NCBI GenBank assembly: GCA_902784045.1
Contig: CACZTE010000021.1
Location: 1-6,436 of the forward strand
Reading direction: 5' to 3'
Length of the DNA stretch: 6,436 bases
From: an uncultured Eubacterium sp.
GTDB taxonomy: Bacteria; Bacillota; Clostridia; Eubacteriales; Eubacteriaceae
Each line of letters opens with the position of its first letter. Within the stretch, counting starts at the first letter, position 1. The notes beneath the pieces were generated by a model. That model did no database searches. It was not told the DNA's origin and saw only the letters and a program-made list of their open reading frames with translations. Below are positions 1-4,974 of the stretch, in pieces. The translations under genes and the position numbers were made by a program.

Positions 1-141
1 CGCGAAGTCCGCCACGCGGAGGGGCGTCTCGGCAAGCAACGCGTCAAGGGCTTTCTCACCGACGCCGGCAAACAGGGCGCTTTTGAGCAAAACGGCCTTG
101 ACCGTCGGGGCTTCTCCGTTAAAATGCTTATTGTCTTTCAT
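1..141 (-). CDS. Crp/Fnr-family transcriptional regulator, N-terminal fragment (runs off left edge)
   Basis: Only the first 47 codons are in the window. The minus-strand ATG is at 141-139, preceded by an AAAGAGGA ribosome binding site at 154-147 with 5 bases of spacing. The peptide contains VLLKSALFAGVGEKALDALL followed by a segment ending RVADFA. This matches the opening of the cyclic-nucleotide-binding-like sensor domain of Crp/Fnr proteins, where a short helix (L..s.LF.gl....l..ll) precedes the beta-roll. The ligand pocket and the HTH lie outside the window, so the effector cannot be judged. No N-terminal cysteine cluster of the E. coli Fnr type is seen in these residues. The gene is divergent from the ferredoxin operon, and a palindrome of Fnr-site dimensions lies between them. 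That makes it the natural candidate regulator of that operon and possibly of itself. The family call rests on a short segment. Confidence 0.7.
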   Translation of the reverse strand, partial: MKDNKHFNGEAPTVKAVLLKSALFAGVGEKALDALLAETPLRVADFA

Positions 142-189
142 AACAGTCCTCTTTCTCATCAGGATGTGATCAATGGGGTTCGCGGTTTG

Positions 190-195
190 ATTATA
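190..195 (-). promoter_or_regulatory. Putative -10 element of the divergent Crp/Fnr-type gene
   Basis: The minus strand reads a perfect TATAAT at 195-190. The hexamer 17 bases upstream is GATACA (3 of 6 matches to TTGACA) and overlaps the right arm of the palindrome at 211-230. Binding there would be expected to interfere with this promoter, consistent with autorepression. The weak -35 makes the call tentative. Confidence 0.45.
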
Positions 196-210
196 CTATA
201 AAAAATGATT

Positions 211-230
211 TCTGTATCTGTAGATACGGA
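211..230. promoter_or_regulatory. Palindromic operator with Crp/Fnr-type geometry
   Basis: The sequence contains GTATC-TGTA-GATAC at 214-227, a perfect 5-4-5 inverted repeat. It extends to 9-base arms with one mismatch at 211-230. The 14-bp half-site/spacer layout equals that of Fnr-type sites (TTGAT-N4-ATCAA), although the half-site bases differ. The centre at 220.5 is 41.5 bases upstream of the start inferred from the TATACT at 250-255, the class II activator position. The T-run that follows could suggest a terminator, but no plus-strand gene lies upstream. Confidence 0.55.
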
Positions 231-249
231 TTTTTTGTTTTGCCTCGTC

Positions 250-255
250 TATACT
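250..255 (+). promoter_or_regulatory. -10 element of the ferredoxin operon promoter, no recognisable -35
   Basis: TATACT occurs 30 bases before the ATG at 286, which implies transcription starting near A262 and a leader of about 24 bases. The hexamer 17 bases upstream (CGGATT) does not resemble TTGACA, as expected for a promoter that needs an activator. The palindrome at 211-230 sits exactly where a class II Crp/Fnr dimer would replace -35 contacts. This is inferred from spacing only. Confidence 0.5.
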
Positions 256-285
256 GTCATCACAACGAAAGAGGAGGACAAACCC

Positions 286-1002
286 ATGATTCGGAAAATC
301 ATCCATATAGACGAAGAAAAATGCGACGGCTGCGGCCTTTGCGCCAAAGCCTGTCATGAAGGCGCCATCGCCATGGTGGACGGCAAGGCCAAGCTTATCC
401 GGGAGGATTTTTGCGACGGCTTCGGGGATTGCCTGCCGACCTGTCCCGCCGGCGCCATCACTTTTGAGGAAAGAGAGGCGCCCGCCTACAACGAGGCGGC
501 GGTCAAACAAGCGCAGGCGGCAAAAAAAGCGAAAGCGCAACAACACGCGCCCCATGAAGGCGGCTGCCCCGGTTCACGGATGGCGCGGTTTTCCCGCGTT
601 GACGCGGACAACACGGCGATAAGCGCTAAAAAGCCGGTCTCCCGCCTGGGCCAGTGGCCCTGCCAGATTAAACTGGTGCCGGAGCAGGCTCCGTTTTTTT
701 ACGGCGCCAAACTGCTCATCGCCGCGGACTGCGCGGCATACGCCTACGCCGGCATCCACGAGGAATTCATGCGCGGCAAAATCACCATCATCGGCTGTCC
801 AAAACTTGACGCGGTGGATTATACAGACAAACTCACAAAGATTATCCGGGATAACGAGATCAAAAGCCTCACGATTTTACGTATGGAAGTGCCCTGCTGC
901 GGCGGCCTTCAGCGGGCGGCGGAAAACGCCCTGAAACAAAGCGGCAAATTCATCCCGTGGCAGGTCGTCACTGTGTCCAGAGACGGCAGAATTTTGGACT
1001 GA
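286..1002 (+). CDS. 4Fe-4S ferredoxin-like iron-sulfur protein with Cys-containing C-terminal domain
   Basis: The product has 238 residues. The ATG at 286 is chosen because GAGGAGG lies at 271-277; the upstream in-frame ATG at 205 lies before the palindrome and -10. Residues 1-60 are a two-cluster ferredoxin domain. The first motif is complete (C13, C16, C19, C23). The second has C43, C49, C53 followed by Pro, with Phe46 where the second Cys of a classical motif would be. A Lys/Ala/Gln-rich linker (about 70-92) leads to a C-terminal domain with C94, C126, AADCAAYA (C149), GCPKLD (C171) and VPCCGGL (C204, C205). From memory, this architecture is a common anaerobe family annotated as 4Fe-4S binding protein. 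An electron-transfer or cluster-carrying role in the cytoplasm is likely, but its partner is unknown. It is the first gene of a tight operon with the DUF2249 protein, whose ribosome binding site starts at this gene's TGA. Confidence 0.88.
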   Translation: MIRKIIHIDEEKCDGCGLCAKACHEGAIAMVDGKAKLIREDFCDGFGDCLPTCPAGAITFEEREAPAYNEAAVKQAQAAKKAKAQQHAPHEGGCPGSRMARFSRVDADNTAISAKKPVSRLGQWPCQIKLVPEQAPFFYGAKLLIAADCAAYAYAGIHEEFMRGKITIIGCPKLDAVDYTDKLTKIIRDNEIKSLTILRMEVPCCGGLQRAAENALKQSGKFIPWQVVTVSRDGRILD

Positions 1003-1013
1003 GGAGGCAAACC

Positions 1014-1688
1014 ATGGATTGGAAAAACAAAATCGACACCTTTAATACAATCGACGTCAGAGGCGTCCAAGGCAATTTTTTTCAGGGCATCAAAAAACAG
1101 GCGATGCACACCCCGGAGGGCGAAGGCATTGAGATTATCCAGCATTTTGATCCCATTCCGTTGTATGAAGTGATGGAAGATTTGGGTTTTGAGCATTTCA
1201 CTAAACAGACAGGGGAGGCGGAATACCACGCCTATTTTTACCGCGCGGCGGTCAAAGAAGAGCAAAAAGACATTCCGATGCGTCCGGCGGCGCTGACCAA
1301 CATGCCGCTGATTGACGAAAAACTCGGCGGTATTGCCGTCAATTTCTGGGATTTGACGTGGAATGACGAGCGCCGTCATCTGCCCTATGAGATTCGCCTG
1401 CTGCTCTCCCTTGCCAACGCCGTCGGCGCCGGGCGGATGCGCCAGGCCACCCGCGAACTGGTCAAAGCCTATATTCACGGGCTGGACAGCGCGGCCTTGG
1501 ACGACGTGTTTGAGCTATTGGCGTGGAATCAGGGCATCGGCTATTTCAGCTCGGAAATCGGCCCGTCCACCCTGTTTGCCGCCTATAAAACCATCAAGCG
1601 CATGGAAAAACAGGGCAAAGCCCGCGGCGACATCTGCGGGACCCTCAAGGCCAAATTCGGGGAAACCAATCCCGATGTGAAGGTGTGA
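1014..1688 (+). CDS. DUF2249 domain protein with AhpD/carboxymuconolactone decarboxylase-like C-terminus
   Basis: The product has 224 residues, starting at the ATG at 1014 behind GAGGAGG at 1001-1007, which overlaps the previous stop. Residues about 11-78 (IDVRGVQG, then IEIIQHFDPIPLYEVMEDLG) match DUF2249, a small TusA-like alpha/beta domain with a typical LDVRG start and an HDPxPL motif; here the motif is HFDPIPL, containing His44 and Pro47. Residues about 95-200 are helical, with LPYEIRLLLSLANAVGAG and GIGYFSSEIGPSTLFAAYKT. They resemble the CMD/AhpD-like helical fold, but no CxxC redox motif is present; the only Cys is C208. A thiol peroxidase-type activity is therefore not supported. DUF2249 proteins are often found near Fnr/HcpR-type regulators and nitrogen-oxide metabolism genes (recalled context). 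Co-transcription with the ferredoxin-like gene under the same palindrome fits a redox or nitrosative-stress role, but the biochemical function is unknown. Confidence 0.75.
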   Translation: MDWKNKIDTFNTIDVRGVQGNFFQGIKKQAMHTPEGEGIEIIQHFDPIPLYEVMEDLGFEHFTKQTGEAEYHAYFYRAAVKEEQKDIPMRPAALTNMPLIDEKLGGIAVNFWDLTWNDERRHLPYEIRLLLSLANAVGAGRMRQATRELVKAYIHGLDSAALDDVFELLAWNQGIGYFSSEIGPSTLFAAYKTIKRMEKQGKARGDICGTLKAKFGETNPDVKV

Positions 1689-1740
1689 GGCGCTTAAAAA
1701 TTCTCGATTATCATCGTTTAATGACATTCACTATCAAATA

Positions 1741-1761
1741 ATTATTGACATATGACAGAAA
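1741..1761 (+). repeat. Direct repeat copy 1 (ATTATTGACATA type), covers -35 of the DUF134 gene
   Basis: This 21-base unit begins ATTATTGACATA and ends CAGAAA. It is matched by 1775-1795 with two differences (positions 13 and 15 of the unit). It contains the TTGACA -35 hexamer, so a protein bound here would block RNA polymerase. It is probably an operator for the DUF134 HTH protein encoded just downstream. Confidence 0.6.
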
Positions 1762-1773
1762 ACCCGCTATGAT
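1745..1773 (+). promoter_or_regulatory. Near-consensus sigma-A promoter of the DUF134-NifX gene
   Basis: A perfect TTGACA at 1745-1750 is separated by exactly 17 bases from TATGAT at 1768-1773 (5 of 6 matches). The start is predicted near 1780, giving a leader of about 25 bases. This is the strongest promoter in the window. It lies between two copies of a repeat, consistent with a strong promoter held in check by a repressor. Confidence 0.8.
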
Positions 1774-1774
1774 T

Positions 1775-1795
1775 ATTATTGACATAAGTCAGAAA
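1775..1795 (+). repeat. Direct repeat copy 2 (ATTATTGACATA type), covers the predicted transcription start
   Basis: This is the second copy of the unit at 1741-1761, 34 bases downstream in the same orientation. It contains the perfect inverted repeat TGAC-ATAA-GTCA at 1780-1791, overlaps the predicted start near 1780, and ends against the AAAGGAGA ribosome binding site. Copies over the -35 and over the start site form a classical repressor arrangement. Confidence 0.6.
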
Positions 1796-1804
1796 GGAGA
1801 TTGT

Positions 1805-2614
1805 ATGCCAAGACCGACGCGACGCAGAAACATTGAGCGAATGCCGGTTTACCGCAGCTTTTCGCCCGATGACGAGGAAAATCCCGACATCGCCTACATG
1901 ACGGTGGACGAATATGAGGCTTTCCGGCTGCTTGACGATGAGGGGCTGACCCAAGCGGCCTGCGCGAAAAAAATGCGTGTCTCCCGAACCACGGTGACGG
2001 CCATTTACGACAGCGCGAGACGCAAAATCGCCGACGCCCTTGTCCGGGGAAAAAGGCTTTTAATCGTGGGCGGCTGCTGCGCGTATCAACCGGTGAGCAT
2101 CAATCAAAATCTTATCAAGAAAGGTAGTCACACAATGAGAATAGCGGTAACCTATGACAACGGCGAAGTGTACCAGCACTTCGGACATACCAAACAGTTT
2201 AAACTATATGACGTGGCCGATGGAAAAATCACCGGCGAACAAATCCTCGATACCAATGGCAGCGGCCACGGCGCGCTGGCCGGATTTTTAAAATCCGCCG
2301 ATGCCGACGCCTTAATTTGCGGCGGCATCGGTATGGGCGCGCAAATGGCGCTGAAAGATGCCGGAATCGCGTTATACGCGGGGGTTCAGGGGAATGCCGA
2401 TGAAGCGGCGAAAGCCCTGGCCGAAGGCACGCTGGTCTACGATCCGGATGCCCGTTGTGATCATCACGGCCACCATGGCGAACATGGTCATCACGGCGGA
2501 CACTGCGGCCGTCATCACGCACGTCACCATGGCGGACACTGCGGCCATCACGCTCACCAACGGGGCGAACATTGCGGCCGCCATGGCGAAAAACAGGATG
2601 GTCAAAACGACTGA
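1805..2614 (+). CDS. DUF134 HTH domain fused to NifX/NifB-like metallocluster-binding domain with His/Cys-rich tail
   Basis: The product has 269 residues. ATG 1805 follows AAAGGAGA at 1793-1800; an upstream in-frame ATG at 1751 lies inside the promoter and is rejected. Residues 1-91 are a DUF134 domain: the MPRP start, MTVDEYEAFRLLDDEGLTQ, then an HTH at about 46-75 (KKMRVSRTTV) and GGCC at 89-92. Residues about 111-215 are a dinitrogenase iron-molybdenum cofactor-type domain: MRIAVTYDNGEVYQHFGHT, then TNGSGHGALAGFL and ICGGIGMGAQMAL. Residues 218-269 form a tail with 18 His and 4 Cys, likely to bind metal. These domains are usually separate neighbouring genes as I recall them; here they share one frame. 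Met111 (ATG 2135) has an AAGAAAGG at 2117-2124, so a shorter NifX-only product of 159 residues is possible. Nitrogen fixation is not implied, since stand-alone NifX-like proteins occur widely in anaerobes. The gene is monocistronic and ends at a terminator. Confidence 0.85.
   Translation: MPRPTRRRNIERMPVYRSFSPDDEENPDIAYMTVDEYEAFRLLDDEGLTQAACAKKMRVSRTTVTAIYDSARRKIADALVRGKRLLIVGGCCAYQPVSINQNLIKKGSHTMRIAVTYDNGEVYQHFGHTKQFKLYDVADGKITGEQILDTNGSGHGALAGFLKSADADALICGGIGMGAQMALKDAGIALYAGVQGNADEAAKALAEGTLVYDPDARCDHHGHHGEHGHHGGHCGRHHARHHGGHCGHHAHQRGEHCGRHGEKQDGQND
2495..2546 (+). repeat. Short direct repeats encoding the His/Cys-rich tail
   Basis: The 16-base string GGCGGACACTGCGGCC occurs at 2495-2510 and again at 2531-2546, encoding GGHCG units. 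A degenerate third copy follows near 2564-2580. The tail probably grew by tandem duplication and may vary in length between strains. Confidence 0.6.
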
Positions 2615-2642
2615 ATCGGGCTTTATGCTTTGGCCCAGCGGT

Positions 2643-2688
2643 CCGGCAATGCCTCTTGAGAGGCGCTGCCGGCGTTTTTTTGTTTTTT
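2643..2688 (+). terminator. Rho-independent terminator of the DUF134-NifX gene
   Basis: A hairpin pairs 2643-2655 with 2660-2672. It has 13 positions including one A-C mismatch and one T-G wobble, and a TTGA loop. It is followed by seven Ts at 2675-2681 and six more at 2683-2688. It lies 28 bases beyond the TGA of the gene. Confidence 0.9.
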
Positions 2689-2794
2689 GCGAGCCGCCTC
2701 ATATCATTTCCCCGGTAAATCATAAATAGATAAGGTCAAACGCGGCGGCCGGGGGTTAATCGGTCTTTCGCGTCACGGTTCGTTGCTGATAATC

Positions 2795-2812
2795 TAAAAG
2801 TTACAACTTTTA
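2795..2812. promoter_or_regulatory. 18-base palindrome, probable operator
   Basis: TAAAAGTT-AC-AACTTTTA is a perfect inverted repeat with 8-base arms and a 2-base centre. The size suits a dimeric repressor such as the MarR, TetR or HxlR type. It lies about 100 bases upstream of the best promoter candidate, and no regulator gene is adjacent in the window. No T-run follows, so it is not a typical terminator. Confidence 0.4.
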
Positions 2813-2884
2813 CCCGTCTATTAAAGGGCCCATTAGGATTGCCGTCGCCGCCTTATTCAGGGAATTTTATGAGACAATCTTTTG

Positions 2885-2913
2885 TTGATTTATATGTTAG
2901 ATTATGCTAACAT
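2885..2913 (+). promoter_or_regulatory. Putative promoter of the methyltransferase pair
   Basis: TTGATT at 2885-2890 and TAACAT at 2908-2913 are separated by 17 bases; each matches consensus at 4 of 6 positions. The spacer and -10 are overlaid by the inverted repeat at 2893-2914, which suggests a regulated promoter. Confidence is modest because the region is AT-rich. Confidence 0.4.
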
Positions 2914-2914
2914 A
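2893..2914. promoter_or_regulatory. Inverted repeat TATGTTAG-N6-CTAACATA over the putative promoter
   Basis: This is a perfect 8-base inverted repeat with a 6-base centre (ATTATG), overlapping the spacer and -10 of the promoter candidate. Its 22-base span fits a homodimeric repressor operator. An RNA hairpin is the alternative, but it lacks a T-run and would be weak. Confidence 0.45.
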
Positions 2915-3052
2915 AAAATATCGCTGATTTAAACAACTCTGATTCGCTTTGACGCGATCTTTGGAAATCGTTTTTTATTCCGGCCAAGGTTTTTGTGTGA
3001 GAGATGGGATAGTCAAGCGGACAGACGATGACAACAGAAAGCAGGTATACCC

Positions 3053-3862
3053 ATGAAAAAGTTTGACGGCGTCGCGGGAACGCTTTTTGTCCCGCTTTGG
3101 GCGCGCATTGCCGTTTCCAAAAAATTTCCTGAATATTTTACGGACGAAAAAGCTCTTGCCCTTGAGCCCTATCTGCCGAAAGACGCCGAAAAAGGGGCCT
3201 CGGAATACAGCAATTTGGCTTCGGTGGCGCGCTATTACAACATGGACCGGATGGTGAGCGCCTTTGCCGGACAGCGCGGCGCGTGCAATGTAGTCTATCT
3301 GGGCGCGGGTTTGGAGACGGCCTTTGACCGTCTTAGCGGCAGGCTTCCTAAAGTCTTTTGGACACAGGTGGATTTACCTGAGGTGATTGCCGCGAGGCGC
3401 GAAATTTTCGGAAATCGCCCGAAAGAGATCACCATTGCCGGAGATATGCGCGACATGGCTTGGGCCGGTCAGATTGACGCGTCTATTCCCACGATGCTGG
3501 TGATTTCCGGCGTGTTTCAGTATTTTCACGAGGAGGAAGTCATCGCGTTTATCGACAATTGCAAGACTTTTTTTCCCGGAGCCCAGATGATTTTTGACGC
3601 CACGAGCGCGCTGGGGCTGCGTTACACCAATTGGTTCATCAAACGGACCGGCAATGAAAGCGCGGTGATGCATTTCGGCGTGGATGACAGCGCGACTTTC
3701 GCGGAAAAATGCGGATGCGTATTGCTGGAGGAGCGGACGTTTTTCCCCGACGCGCTGCGGATACTCCGAAGTAAACTTAAGTTTGTCACCAGGCTGTCCA
3801 TGAAGACGGCTGAGCGGCGAAAGATGGTGCTCATTTTGCGCTTAAAGCTCGCCGATGCTTAA
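3053..3862 (+). CDS. Class I SAM-dependent methyltransferase, LCM/PpmP-like family (copy 1)
   Basis: The product has 269 residues, starting at the ATG at 3053 with a weak CAGG ribosome binding site at 3042-3045. The N-terminal segment (LFVPLWARIAVSKKFPEYF) resembles the substrate-covering region of LCM-like enzymes. The SAM-binding motif I is VVYLGAGLETAFDRL at about 80-94, the counterpart of the family's LG.GLDTR motif, with Glu instead of Asp. The acidic residue of motif II is in QVDLPEVI at 105-112. GDMRD lies at 130-134, and the post-motif strand ISGVFQYF is at 151-158. The family transfers methyl groups from S-adenosylmethionine to carboxylates or hydroxyls of small molecules or polyketide-type substrates; the substrate here cannot be read. 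No signal peptide or membrane segment is seen, so it is probably cytosolic. A second member follows 29 bases downstream, giving a probable two-gene operon. Confidence 0.8.
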   Translation: MKKFDGVAGTLFVPLWARIAVSKKFPEYFTDEKALALEPYLPKDAEKGASEYSNLASVARYYNMDRMVSAFAGQRGACNVVYLGAGLETAFDRLSGRLPKVFWTQVDLPEVIAARREIFGNRPKEITIAGDMRDMAWAGQIDASIPTMLVISGVFQYFHEEEVIAFIDNCKTFFPGAQMIFDATSALGLRYTNWFIKRTGNESAVMHFGVDDSATFAEKCGCVLLEERTFFPDALRILRSKLKFVTRLSMKTAERRKMVLILRLKLADA

Positions 3863-3870
3863 AGGCAATT

Positions 3871-3882
3871 TCCTTCGAAGGA
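3871..3882. promoter_or_regulatory. Palindrome overlapping the ribosome binding site of methyltransferase copy 2
   Basis: TCCTTCGAAGGA at 3871-3882 is a perfect 12-base palindrome whose right half supplies most of the GAAGGAG ribosome binding site at 3878-3884. As RNA it could form a 4-base stem with a TCGA loop and partly hide the site. The stem is too short to claim regulation. Confidence 0.25.
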
Positions 3883-3891
3883 GACCTCACA

Positions 3892-4731
3892 ATGGAGAAA
3901 ATTAAAATCGAAAAAAACAGCGTACAAGAGACGTTGGTTTTACCGCTTTTCGGCAAGGCATGGGCGGTCCGGCATTATCCCGATATTTTTCATGATGCTG
4001 ACGCGCCGCGAATAATAAAACAAGTGGATTATGATTTTTCGGTCATGGAAAAAGCAACGTCCGGCACCAAGGGAAAAATCGCTGCGCTGGCCGCGGCCAC
4101 CAGACAGGCCGCGCTGGTATGGGAAATAAAAGACTATTTAAAAAATCATTCCAAGGCGGCGGTGGTCAATCTGGGCTGCGGTTTAGATACAGCCGGTCAT
4201 CAGGCGGACAACGGACTCTGCCGGTTTGTCAATGTGGATTTTCCCAATGTCATTGATTTGCGAAACAAATTGATTCCCGAGACGGAAAGGGAGCGCAGCA
4301 TCGCTTCGGACTTAAATGATTTTTCTTGGTTTAATCAAATTGGCTTTCGCGCGGAAGACGGTGCCGTGTTTTTCGCCTCCGGGGTTTTTTTGTATTTTAA
4401 AAAGGAAGAAGTCAAAAAACTATTACGCGCCATGGCAGAGCGTTTCCCCGGCGGGCGCATTACGTTTGACGGCCAGAATGAGCGAGGGAGGGATGTGGAC
4501 CTCAAAGCGCTTAAGGCTTCGGGTATCGATATCAGCACCAATTTTGCCCTGAATCACCCAGAAAAGGAATTAAAAAACTTAAGCGACCGTTTTTCCCGTG
4601 TACAGTGCAAGAAAATGTCCACCGGGTATATCAAACCCGATAAACGTTTCGGAATCATCTACCGGGTGCTGGCGCCCGCCGCGGATAAAATGGGAATGTC
4701 GCAGCTTGATGTCATTGATTTTAAAAAATGA
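3892..4731 (+). CDS. Class I SAM-dependent methyltransferase, LCM/PpmP-like family (copy 2)
   Basis: The product has 279 residues, starting at the ATG at 3892 behind GAAGGAGA at 3878-3885. The order of motifs matches copy 1. The N-terminal segment is ETLVLPLFGKAWAVRHYPDIF. Motif I is VVNLGCGLDTAGHQ at about 91-104, with a family-like GLDT. VDFPNVIDLRNKL at 115-127 supplies the acidic residue, and FASGVFLYFKKEEV is at 161-174. The two proteins are clearly homologous but strongly diverged, which suggests an old duplication and different substrates. It lies 29 bases after copy 1 with no terminator between them, so co-transcription is likely. Downstream there is only a weak AAGGC/GCCTT hairpin (4731-4749) and no clear terminator. 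The methyl acceptor is unknown. Confidence 0.8.
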   Translation: MEKIKIEKNSVQETLVLPLFGKAWAVRHYPDIFHDADAPRIIKQVDYDFSVMEKATSGTKGKIAALAAATRQAALVWEIKDYLKNHSKAAVVNLGCGLDTAGHQADNGLCRFVNVDFPNVIDLRNKLIPETERERSIASDLNDFSWFNQIGFRAEDGAVFFASGVFLYFKKEEVKKLLRAMAERFPGGRITFDGQNERGRDVDLKALKASGIDISTNFALNHPEKELKNLSDRFSRVQCKKMSTGYIKPDKRFGIIYRVLAPAADKMGMSQLDVIDFKK

Positions 4732-4845
4732 AGGCTGTATGTTGGCCTTGATGTGATTTTTGAAATAATATACGATTTCATCGTGAAGGTATTTCGATTT
4801 AAAACTTTTTCTAATTGATAAAATGATAAACATTACATCATAAAT

Positions 4846-4894
4846 TTGCGGAATAACGATTTTTCTAATGATGCTATTCTTTGATTTTCCGCAA
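4846..4894. repeat. Long-range inverted repeat TTGCGGAA / TTCCGCAA
   Basis: Arms at 4846-4853 and 4887-4894 are perfectly complementary (8 bases), separated by 33 AT-rich bases. They stand out as the GC-rich pieces of an otherwise AT-rich gap. They could form an RNA stem-loop in the leader of the next gene or be paired protein sites. Confidence 0.35.
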
Positions 4895-4938
4895 GGTTTC
4901 AATGATTTAAAGCTCATCATCGTGTTAATCTTTTATTA

Positions 4939-4944
4939 TATAAT
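4939..4944 (+). promoter_or_regulatory. Putative -10 element before the ATC-hydrolase-like gene
   Basis: A perfect TATAAT lies 15 bases before the AAGGAGG ribosome binding site at 4959-4965, so transcription could start near 4951. The hexamer 17 bases upstream (ATCATC) is a poor -35. The AT-rich context makes a chance match possible. Confidence 0.35.
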
Positions 4945-4974
4945 TTCCGGATGACTTTAAGGAGGAATGTGACC

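Larger units (their letters stand above)
2689..3052. other. Non-coding control region upstream of the methyltransferase pair
   Basis: I see no credible gene in these 364 bases. They hold two operator-like palindromes (2795-2812 and 2893-2914) and a plausible promoter at 2885-2913. A 13-codon open frame at 2869-2910 runs into the second palindrome and is not convincing as a gene. The predicted start near 2920 would leave a leader of about 130 bases before the first methyltransferase. Confidence 0.55.

Noticed and set aside
214..240. Palindrome plus T-run as a rho-independent terminator
   Set aside because: The upstream gene is on the opposite strand, so there is no plus-strand transcript to end. 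The stem is AT-rich, and operator geometry explains it better.
909..1478. Long minus-strand open frame of 189 codons
   Set aside because: It lies antisense to the ferredoxin-like and DUF2249 genes, has no family resemblance and no ribosome binding site; it follows from GC-rich codon usage on the other strand.
2456..2600. Short repeats in the tail as a CRISPR array
   Set aside because: The repeats are coding, in frame, irregularly spaced and produce a His/Cys-rich peptide; there are no unique spacers of constant size.
1805..2614. Evidence for nitrogen fixation
   Set aside because: NifX/NifB-like stand-alone domains are widespread in anaerobes that do not fix nitrogen, and no other nif gene is in the window.
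2229..2723. Minus-strand open frame of 164 codons across the His-rich region
   Set aside because: The Arg/His/Gly-rich product is the shadow of the repetitive tail and it crosses the terminator.
2869..2910. 13-codon open frame (MRQSFVDLYVRLC) as a leader peptide
   Set aside because: It is very short, it overlaps the promoter candidate and palindrome, and it shows no attenuator-like codon run or following terminator.
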